From positions 105,870-169,869 of the forward strand of contig NOWV01000172.1 of NCBI GenBank assembly GCA_003344405.1: DNA of 64,000 nt. The letters run 5' to 3'. A model generated the notes under the pieces. That model made no database searches. It worked only from the letters and a program-made list of their open reading frames with translations, and was not told where the DNA came from. A program made the position numbers and the translations under genes. This DNA is from Trichoplax sp. H2 (lineage: Eukaryota > Placozoa > Uniplacotomia > Trichoplacea). Below are positions 54,201 to 64,000 of this stretch, piece by piece (the stretch's first letter is position 1; every line of letters begins with the position of its first letter).

Positions 54201-57088
54201 ATGTGAGTCCTAATACTCGTATCCGTCTAATATTACCTCATTCGATGTTGGACCATATCTAGCTCCTGCTAGTTGAACTTGATCGAAAGTCATGGTAATG
54301 AGTTGTGGCCTGGTGTACGAGTAACATTGGTATTAAAAATGTATCTCAATCTAGTTATATTTGATCTATTTTTAAAAAATCATAAAGCGCATTATTAATC
54401 ACAAATTAGATTATATCTGCAAGCAACCGTTTATCGGCAGGCATATCAAGCCATTGAAAAAACTGAGTAACGCGATCCATAGTCGTGGCATTCCTATAGT
54501 CACAAAAAGTATTTAAATTAGAACTGATGATGTTCTTGGCATCTACAATTAGCTGTTCATTACTTACATGTTGGGAGGAAACCGATAATTGGGATGATAT
54601 CCTATAATAAATCATTTCAAAAATAGAAAAACAGTATTATACTACCAATTTACAACAGTATTACTAATATTTAAGACGTTATATTTCTTGAACTGATTTC
54701 AAATACTATAATTCATTTAATGTCAACTCTCTTACTGTCGTCCTACCTTGGAAATTGGCTTGATCTCCTGGCCAAGAGTAGCTTGCTGTAGTAATATTAT
54801 TTTTGTTAGCGGTTACCCAAATCTATAGAGATGGATAGCCAAAAGTAAAACTTAACATTAAACTTAACTTGAGATAGAGATTTTAGAGCTTTTTATTAGA
54901 TATACGGTACTATATTACTGTAGACTTACTGGTTCACCACCCCACCATTTTTCTTGGGTTCCATTGACGCCCTTAAAATCAAAAGTTTCTTGAAAATTGG
55001 GATCGTAAAAATTATCAGCAACAATGCCATGACTAACTGGGTATAGACCCTAATTAGTAGAAAGAAATGACGAATTTAGAAAAACTTTATCTCATTACTA
55101 TTAATAAAATGTAAATGTAAAGAATTCAAATTCCGATAAAAGGATATTTATCATGTACTGTTAAAATACTGTAGAGATTTGGCAGCGTTTGCGTGGGGAA
55201 AACTGGTTTCATATAGTCTGCTTGGGTACCCTTGGAAGCAAAAGCGGAAATATTGGGTGTTTGACCACGATTAAGATAATCCCAACGGAATCCATTGAGA
55301 GAGATGACCAGTAAAGGTGCAGGAGTTATACTACATTTGCAAATAAAGCGCTAATGGATCAGCAATTGTCAGTTATAATTTCATGATTGTATCTCTAGCA
55401 TCTCTTAGGTGTATTAAATTCTAAATTACAATAATTCTTTTACCACTCTGAAATGTGTTAGTGGAGCTACCGATTTAATGAAGCTTGTAATCATTAAATT
55501 AACCTGCATGGTGGGAATGTTATTGGTGGTAGGGTAGTTGCTGGTGGAGTTGTAGGTTGTTTAGTAGCCGGTTGTGTAGTAGCAGGTGGTGCAGTTGTCG
55601 ATTGCTCAGGTGTGGCTGAATTCGTGGATTGCGTAGTAGCAGGTTTGGTTGAGTATGTGGATTGTGCTGTAGGTGACGATGTTGGGCACAAATTGCCGCC
55701 TTGTTGCCCTTGATTTACACCTATTGAATTGAGTAATTATTGATTCAACTACAGAACTATTAGCACGGCTTTTTGGCGCAGAATTATCTGACTATACAGT
55801 TACAGACCTCTTTGGTTAGCAAACCAGCCGATCATGAACCCAAGACCGAAAACCACACCAATTACGAGAATGCCGCCAACCTGAATAAAAAATTAAGAAT
55901 GGTGGAGGAAAAGATTATTTAATTAAAATATGAAATTTTAATCTTAAATTTAAAATTATTCTAAATTTTTCGCTTCACTAAAGTGGCCGTTCCATAATAA
56001 TATCACGGCTTAACTTTTTTAAATTATTAAAATTCATCTCGTAACGAAAAGGTATAAATTAGGTATTTCCACGCAAAATGTAAGATCATCGTACGGCGAC
56101 ATCCTATATTAGTAACTCAATTCGTTATCCTTTAATGTGTGCTTATAACCAAGTTATAATTAATCGCAGATTTTATTCAACATTCACAGGGCTATCCTGC
56201 AGCGATATAATATTCGTTCATCGTATTCGTGTCACTAGAGCTCACCCTAAATCCAAACAATACGTTATATATTTTCTTTTATCTGAAAGTAAGGAAATAC
56301 GGTCCTCTACGGCAACAACAAAATTTAAGTACCGTACCGTAATTAATCACTAATGGAAAGAAGCAAATTCATGAGTAAGGAATACAATCATAAGCGAATA
56401 AGGAAGCATTATTTATAAGTAAAACGAAGAAGTTTATACTATAAATAAATAAAATAATGTAATATTACGATGGAATTGGGTTGATTATGCCTCTGCTTAT
56501 TAACATACAAGAAAGTCCAGATATATAGCAGTGAAATTGATTGGATATGTCCACCAAAATGAATCATACTATGGTTATAAGCTTATATACTATAAAGTAA
56601 AAATATTAATATTACTACTAAATACGACAGACTTATGTTTACACCTGTCACGTTAACATATACTATAAATTGAAAAAAAATTATCAGTTATCTACGTAAA
56701 ATCGATGACTACTGAAATATATTATAGTCACCAAATTATTATCCAATGGATAAATGAACGCTTGTATAATATTTGTGTAACTAGGGTCCAGCTGCCTATC
56801 TATAACAGTTTTCAACTATATGCATGCTTGTGTAAATTCATATAAGCGATTTCAATAGATTTCGATAGGAAAATAAGATTTTGCTATTGCGGATAAATCG
56901 TAAAATTGAAATCCGTCGCCATATTTATTACGAGCTAAAGGCTGGTTACAGAAACCAGTATATCATTAGATCCGATCGTTCTCAAATTCAAATCTTTGAG
57001 GTTCATTACTTACGACATAAATAATATTTTTTCTCCTAGCATCAGCTTTATTGCTGCCTCTAAGACCTTCCACTTCCAACTTTTCTCT
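48283..57088 (-). CDS. ENPP-like type II membrane protein: degenerate phosphodiesterase, intact nuclease motif
   Basis: Exons from the 5' side: 57014-57088, 55808-55880, 55504-55720, 55159-55330, 54930-55049, 54747-54822, 54568-54601, 54428-54493, 54237-54309, 53879-53987, 53744-53787, 53595-53661, 53471-53502, 53327-53397, 51049-51102, 50805-50962, 50525-50712, 50188-50248, 49901-50052, 49676-49784, 49037-49120, 48816-48936, 48523-48709, 48283-48426. Phases join; 828 residues plus an unfound start exon. Order: basic cytosolic end (ARRKN), membrane helix (GGILVIGVVFGLGFMIGWF), Thr/Pro-rich stalk in place of somatomedin-B domains, phosphodiesterase domain, nuclease domain. The nucleophile Thr (PTQTLPN) and one Asp-His pair (TSDHG) remain, but other zinc ligands are changed: SLDGF to SLNGF, PDSSGH to VQLAGA, GFHGSDN to ATSGWDN. 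The nuclease domain keeps GYDRGHMAPN and N-x7-E (NAGPWLNLE). Confidence 0.88.
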
Positions 57089-58053
57089 CTAAAAAGTAAA
57101 ATATTTAAAACTATCAGTATGCAAACAAATATTTGACTCGACGGCCTCGACTCTGATATAGAATGTTTTAAATAAAATATAAATAAATTTGTTCTATAAG
57201 AATGCAACTTCAAAACTACTTCATTCCTGAATTTTTCTATTCTTATAAGGGCAAATTTCTATCTAATTTCTATTAGCTGCTATCGAGTGGTTTTTGTTCG
57301 TATATAAGTCGAAAGATAACGATTCATGGCTATATTGATATCAATCTGACATACAGCGGGTAAATAAAGCGTTTTTTTTGCCTCAAATAGAAAAAGTTTT
57401 GAGTTATAAACTTATGATCTTCCACCTATTTTAATTTAACTAACAGTTGTTATTTTGGCTAAAGGCAACAAACAACTTTAATTATTAACCTTGGCTGAAA
57501 TCACAACAGCCAGAAGTGAAAAATTTGATTTTACACAGTTCTGCTAAAGCTTTTGTGTATATATGCAAGACCGCTAAAATCATTATTTCTGCAACTGTGT
57601 TGTTTAAGTCAGATATTTCAGGAGCACGATTACTTTTGAAATTTTATTTATAACAAATAGAGTCTGGAAAGGAATTGCAGCCAATACAGTTCTGGATTTT
57701 AAATCATATTCAATTCTTGACAAGAATTATCAGACGCCTTGCCAAGCCTCGTCAATTTGCACGGAAAGATAATAAAATTAATTAATTATAATTTACTATT
57801 AAATCTAACTGAAATGGCAAAACCCATTTGAAATTGTTCGCTAGTTAAGAGCATTAATTCATGTGATACAGGTTTATAGCCAATCTTGGGCTGTTCAATC
57901 AATATAATCAATATGGATTCGAAGATATTGATGATATGACGACCAATAATTTACTCCATTCAGTAACTTAAATTTGTCTTATTACTGTCTGTCTATCATT
58001 ATAAAGGTAATTAAATTAATTAATATTCCTATATCATGTAATCACCAGTTCTA

Positions 58054-58157
58054 AGAATTACGAACGGACAATCTCAACCATCTTCAAGATTACTTGAACG
58101 TTTCTAGAGAATTACGACCGGACAATCCCGATCATCTTCAAGATTACTGGAACATTA
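58054..58157. repeat. Two-copy tandem repeat, 54-bp unit
   Basis: Units start at 58054 and 58108 with AGAATTACGA and share CATCTTCAAGATTACT, with a few substitutions between them. Confidence 0.85.
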
Positions 58158-58878
58158 TTTATACAAGCCATGGAGATCAAACAGAGCCATTAAAAGTCGA
58201 CTACTTAAATGTTTATATATGTAGTAAGACAACTTATTTATCCTAGCGGTATTAACCTTGATTCTATCAAATTTTGCATCGAACTTTGACAACTAGGATG
58301 GATTTAATGTATCACTCTGCTTAATATAGAGAGCAAAATTAAAGGTATTCTATCATTGCGCATTTCTACGACGAAGGCCTAGCAGTATCATTACATAGAT
58401 CAATTGAATTGTGACTAATCCATGCAGGGGCTTTTGCTTTTATCCCTATAGTAGTCTATAATTACGTTAATAATTACCCTGGTAAAATTTTTGTCCGCAT
58501 TAATTTGGGAAAACAATTTAAAAATATCCTTTCGATATTCGGTAGTAGCTTGGGACTAAGTAGCATCGTTAAAGTAGGATAGGCGGATGACTACCGAATC
58601 ATAACTAATGTATCCAGCTGATTCAACCTTATTCTACACAGTTTGCAATTGAAATTTGGATTGATTTGCTTCAATATCTTGCTATGGATGAAAAATAGAT
58701 TTATGGCGATAAAGATCAAATAAATCCAGAATAAACTGCGTCATTGCTTATGCTCTGCCCTTAGTACTTTATAGGTATAATTTCAATTAGACTAATCAAT
58801 TAACTATCACGCTAAAATGAGGATTTAAAATGTCCTAACGTCATTCGTTCATACTATCAACATCGAGCAGATTCAATA

Positions 58879-59841
58879 ATATCAATTTGATAATGCTAGT
58901 GGTATCAGGTTTGAACTATCTAGAGGGCTTACATGATGTCTTAACTCCTTCTGTAATCAACATTTGTATCTATTACTACTTCATCTCATTACATTCGTTT
59001 TTTTAACGAGATCAAATATTACCAGTGATCGATAGCTATGTTATATTTAAAATTCTTAATAGTACAAATAAAATTTGATTTATTGAGGATAATATCTGGC
59101 TTTATCGAATGATTGAGGGTATAAAGAGTTGAGTATAGAGAGGGTGCTGCCTATATATATATACAAGCGCTATTAGCAACTGAAATGATATTCAAACTTA
59201 GGATCGGAGAATGATTATGCCAAAAATGTTTAAAACTGTTATTTTAAATTTATGTGCACGACGTATACGTGCAAGATCTATTCAATATTATCTTACGAGG
59301 GACAGCATCAATAATTAGGAGTAGCCTAAAATTTTTCGAATCAAATCTATTATCAGGGAAAGAAATATACTTTTATATTCTAAAAAATAAAAACTTGGCA
59401 AGTAACGGAGAAATTGGAACAATTTTAACGTNNNNNNNNNNNNNNNNNNNNATATCAATTTGATAATGCTAGTGGTATCAGGTTTGAACTATCTAGAGGG
59501 CTTACATGATGTCTTAACTCCTTCTGTAATCAACATTTGTATCTATTACTACTTCATCTCATTACATTCGTTTTTTCAACGAGATCAAATATTACCAGTG
59601 ATCGATAGCTATATCGGAGAATGATTATGCCAAAAATGTTTGAAACTGTTATTTTAAATTTATGTGCACGACGAATACGTGCAAGATCTATTCAATATTA
59701 TCTTACGAGGGACAGCATCAATATTTAGGAGTAGCCTAAAATTTTTCGAATCAAATCTATTATCAGGGAAAGAAATATACTTTTATATTCTAAAAAATAA
59801 AAACTTAGCAAGTAACGGAGAAATTGGAACAATTTTAACGT
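58879..59841. repeat. Direct duplication around assembly gap 3
   Basis: Copy A 58879-59431 and copy B 59452-59841 start with ATATCAATTTGATAATGC and end with GGAACAATTTTAACGT, with 20 N between (59432-59451). Copy B lacks about 160 nt, including the (TA)n run. Same pattern as the other two gaps. Confidence 0.9.
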
Positions 59842-62035
59842 AGATTCTTGATTGAATGCTGGTAAAAATTAGCTAAAATTATTCCTATAAAATTGTAGTT
59901 ATTTCCTTACCTCTATTCTATTCTCCATTTTTTCCAAACGATTTTACTCTATCTTTCTGCGATCGACTTAACAAGAATGCTTAAGCTCTAAGAGTAAGAG
60001 AAGATATCAGAAATATGCACAAAGGTACCAGTTTATAAACGATTAATTAGCAAATCATGCTAATTAAGAAAATAATAAGAAGGAGGAGAGTTAAGAATCA
60101 ATAGATGAAGGAGGATCATAATCTAATTGCAATTAAAAGCTTCTTTATGTTTTGCCCCCTACCGTATAACTATGAATAAATAATGTTATTGTTACTTTAG
60201 ACTGCAACAAACAACTATTGATTCAATTCACAAATGCTCTAACATTGATTTTAACTGGATAGCGTAAGAATTTTTATTGAAGATTAGCAAATTTATGTAA
60301 TTATCATTGATCTCTTCTCATAACAATAATAAATAGTAAGGTATGCGTAGTAATTATTTTCGTCATTTCACCAATGCAATACAATAATTCAATAAAATTT
60401 TCACAGCTAAATCTTATCGTACTTGGATACGTAATCCACATTGTGAAGATGTACCCTATTAATTTCATTCTATCTAAGCTATTCTAATTTTAAGACGCAA
60501 TTGCTACAATAAGTTTATTTTAATTCCAAATGTCAACTACTAAATTGATTTCGCAGTAGGATACTGTTACGTCAAATAGATGCATAGTATTCACGTAAAT
60601 AAACTGTAGTACTGATCCAAGAGTAGCTGTTGCTAATGGTAAAAGTTGGCGGTTATCAACTAATATAAGTAACTTTAAGATTGTAATGCTGTGACTCAAA
60701 AAATTTTATAGCAAGAACTTCACTTTCTTGTAAAATTTTACTTTATTGTATAAATTGGTCCTCCTAACAAATTGCTAATGACTACCTTCAGTCACCTTCA
60801 GTCTACAACTTTTTGACTTATTATAACAAAATCTATGATTAATATGTGATGCAGTGATGCAATGTAAGCATCACTATGTTTTTAAAAAGCTACGGTATGC
60901 ATTTAATTATCATATACAATTAAAAATTTTCACAATTTTACAATCTAATTTTACATAATGAACTATTTTCGTACAACATGATAACCACAATCTTAAGCTA
61001 ATTTTGGACTACAAAAGTGCTCTTGTAATATACCGTAATTAAAGGACGTACTTAATAAAATTTTGAGTTTCTAATATATGTTATTAGTTACAATTCGATT
61101 AGCTAAAATGGTGAGCAACAAGTAGTTGTAGTTTGTAGCTTACTTTGGATCCGTATAATAAAACCCAGAAATGCTTTAGCAATCGTAAAGGACGTGCGGG
61201 ATAAAATTTTAATTTCCTAACCATCATCATTCTAATAACCTCTTCTATTTACTTATTTTTCAGGTTACAAGAATAAGTGATACAACAATGCATTAAAATC
61301 CTCCTATAAAAGAACAGTAAAATAGGCTCAGGCACGTCTTTTATATTAACACTACAGCAATATGCGTTTTTTCCTATAATTTTATAAAATAAAATAGCTG
61401 AATATAAAATTAAGCTATTTTAGGAATGATTGCTCTAACCGTCAAAACGATCTCAATTAATTTAGTAGTTAAAGGAGTTCATATACAGGTATACAGACCT
61501 ATAGATACTTTATGCTTTCGAGAAAATATTACAGTGCTGTATTGTTGCAATCCCTACTCTACAGTACTACATACCGCATATTGGAGAAATTATTACAGCA
61601 CTGTTTATTTATTATTCTTACATAAACTGTATTCTTGGTGAATGCATAAAATTGATTTTATTACACCTCAATTTCCATTAATTATCATTGCAGTTGAACA
61701 TGTAATTTTACCTATCAATATAAGCAGACCACTTATCAATAAGAATATATAAATGGCTAAAGTTGGTCTTTATTTCAAATAAGAGATTAGTCTAAAGCTA
61801 TCAAAAAAAATTGTAAATTGCATAATTATTTCTATTGTAGATTATACGCATTGAAGTTTTCATATATTCTAATTCATTAATGCGTTGTAAAATATCTTAA
61901 CTCATACTCTACTAATAGCCTATAAAATATTTACTAGCAACTATAAATGATAAATTGAATTTATAACGCAAGGTCCAAACTGTAAGCGTTTAGAACTATG
62001 AAAGTGCAATTAACGAATCATGTAAGCTAGTAAAG

Positions 62036-64000
62036 TTAAAAAATCGACCATAACTCTGTGGGTGTTTGGGTTTCAAACGTAACTTGTAACTCTGCTGAAA
62101 GTTCAGGGAAGAAATCGATGCCAGTCAATTTTTCGATATCAGCTATACTGGAAACATGATCAAAGATTTGCGATACGGCAGACTGTAAAGCAAAAGAAGT
62201 GGGAATTCAAAAATCAGAATATTACTCCTCAAAATTTGAACTGTAGATACAAAATAATCATTAATAATACATGGCCTATATTCGTGTTCAGATATCATCT
62301 ACAGTATAAGTCTATTATATGCATTTATAATATGAAATTTAATACTATGTAATTAAGGGAAATACGCGTCTAATACGTGTGTATGACCTTTAAAACTTAC
62401 ATTATTGAGGCATAAAATCGTACAAGATACTCGGGTGGACGTATAAATCAGATTTTACAATATTGATATATACGAGTAAACTACTACGGATGCGAAATGT
62501 GTTGTATCTGCCGAGTATTTAGCATAGTACTACTAGCATAAAATTATAAAAATTCAAAGACCTGTAAAGACTATTATTAATGTAACAGCAACCCAGAAAA
62601 TCTGTACATGGCTACTCCAATTGAAAATAACGACGCACAGTACTTATGATACAAAAGACTATTATTAATATGAAATTCCCGTCTAATACCTTGTCACGTA
62701 CCTTAGTATTGAGAACGTAGACTGTTAGCAACGTTTAGTATAATGTACAGTAACGTGACTTTCAATTTTTATCTTAAAACATATTTAGCAGCTTATGACT
62801 ACAAACTACAGATCGTAGTGGAAGATTCTATGCTACAGATGACTATATACAGTAGGGTGTCGAGTTACTATTAAAATTAAAGATAAAATAGAGCTGTAAT
62901 TCATACATTAGGATATAGTTAGTTCATCGTACTTTGACTGGTAGAAATAGTATCTATATAAATACTGTAGTCGATTGCACATTGGATTAATAATGGTCCG
63001 CTGTAAAATTTTGTTACCAATAATAACCTGGATATCAGTAAAATATGGTAGAATGTTGCTATACTGCTTGTAGCTGTGAATGCTACAAAGAGCATACTAG
63101 CTAGTAACGTTTATTATTCTAATAGTTCTTTCTAGATACGTTTAGTAGTTGTATTCGGCTAGAGTAGAGCTGTGCAAACCTAATCTTCGTATAAGATTTA
63201 ATAAAGTTCTAAATTTTCTATAAATTATAGATATTTGAGATCGGTTACATACATCACCTACCTGCAAACTATTAACACTAGACTTAAAATACCTATATAA
63301 GCAGCTACTAATACAAGTATGTAAAATATAATTTAAATTATTAATGTAGTATCACTATTGCTATAGAAAAAAGGATAAAGCATCAGTATATTTCGGTATT
63401 GTTAAATACTTAAAGTACAGTATTATTGCAAGAATCTCATTAAGATCAGTGGCTTTAATAATATATATCTACAGTTTATACAACTACTATTATCCAAATT
63501 TTAAAACATCGTTTTCTATTGTTATTTACGTAATTATGTTTACATGGTTAAATTATAATTTAGACCTCGATTTGACCGATAATAAAATATTACAAGTATT
63601 CTTACGTGACATTGAGGTGAGGCTGATTTACTATGTGGCAGTATAAATGATAATGCTTCCAATTTACCACCACATGGTTTGTGATTGCTTGCTGATCCAT
63701 TACATGCGACTTGATCCGAGTCTTGACATTTTACAACTATTTTATAAAGATGCGTCGGAATAGCTACAGAGCCTATTTCGCCGTTTAGCCAACTGAGAAT
63801 AGAAATAAGGACAATAGCCACTTACTATAATCTATTCTTTTAATTAGAATTCTATACTAAAGTGGCTACGATACTACTTACTATGAAGGATCGCTCATGA
63901 CCGTTTCATGATCGGCTTTTATCATTGCTCCTGATATAACAAAAATCCCTCCGTACTTTTTAGACCATTTATTAATTAACATCTCCAAGTAGTTCCATGG
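62036..64000 (-). CDS. ENPP-like 2, C-terminal part (5' truncated by window)
   Basis: Tandem paralog of the gene at 48283-57088. Visible exons: 63882-64000 (cut by the window edge), 63606-63792, 62036-62182. The middle exon is 187 nt, the same length as its counterpart, and all splice phases are the same. Encoded blocks: PWNYLEMLINKWSKKYGG, SGAMI, VAIPTHLYKIVVKCQ, LSFILPH and DIEKLTGIDFFPEL, which correspond to the end of the nuclease-like domain of ENPP1/3-type proteins. The Glu of PWNYLE aligns with the expected catalytic Glu of DRGH nucleases. Whether the phosphodiesterase site is intact cannot be seen; those exons lie to the right of the window. Confidence 0.85.

Larger units (their letters stand above)
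57089..62035. other. Spacer between ENPP-like 1 and 2
   Basis: Should contain the first exon and promoter of ENPP-like 1; neither could be fixed. Holds a 54-bp tandem repeat, a (TA)n run near 59152-59162, assembly gap 3 with duplicated flanks, and TACTGTA-like words near 61530-61605. Nothing else recognised. Confidence 0.5.

Noticed and set aside
57010-57213. 67-codon minus-strand ORF starting MKLHSYRTN
   Set aside because: It overlaps the exon 57014-57088 in a different frame; the exon's other frame joins in phase to the membrane-helix exon and gives a normal basic juxtamembrane sequence.
59254-59463. ORF running through the N run
   Set aside because: It crosses the assembly gap and its sequence recurs in the second copy; not a real frame.

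Overview
This is animal nuclear DNA: AT-rich, with spliced genes carrying many short GT-AG introns, and proteins that align readily with vertebrate counterparts (Eps15, cystathionine gamma-lyase, ferredoxin-2, ceramide glucosyltransferase, ENPP-type ectoenzymes). Compact introns together with full vertebrate-like gene content suggest a placozoan (Trichoplax/Hoilungia type). That assignment is an inference from gene style; no species marker was seen. All exon structures were read by eye from splice signals, reading phase and remembered family conservation.

Layout from left to right. (1) 482-4351 (+): 3' part of an Eps15-like endocytic adaptor, its start lying left of the window. (2) 4810-9297 (-): complete 13-exon cystathionine gamma-lyase. 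(3) 9298-11952: divergent intergenic region full of TACAGTACTGTA-type palindromes. (4) 11953-13217 (+): complete mitochondrial [2Fe-2S] ferredoxin-2. (5) 13218-16459: convergent spacer with one small candidate membrane ORF. (6) 16460-25624 (-) and 31849-36994 (-): two tandem paralogous patatin-like lipases with EF-hand-type calcium loops behind the lipase domain, separated by about 6 kb containing one orphan ORF. (7) 36995-40753: second divergent intergenic region, again rich in the palindromes and sharing an inverted dispersed repeat with region 3. (8) 40754-45474 (+): complete 10-exon ceramide glucosyltransferase. (9) 48283-57088 (-): ENPP-like type II membrane protein whose phosphodiesterase zinc site is largely destroyed while its C-terminal nuclease domain keeps the DRGH catalytic motif. 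(10) 62036-64000 (-): the 3' end of a tandem paralog of the same protein.

The best candidate for something new is the ENPP-like protein at 48283-57088. In known vertebrate ENPPs the phosphodiesterase domain is active and the nuclease-like domain is dead; here the residues predict the reverse. The patatin plus EF-hand pair is the second candidate. Three 20-N gaps (5262, 37695, 59432) are each flanked by two near-identical copies of the same sequence, the second copy always shorter. This looks like unmerged haplotypes, not biology. The genes do not form one pathway: CTH (sulfur amino acids) and FDX2 (Fe-S clusters) share a divergent promoter region, as do a patatin lipase and UGCG (both lipid metabolism), but functional coupling is only a guess.
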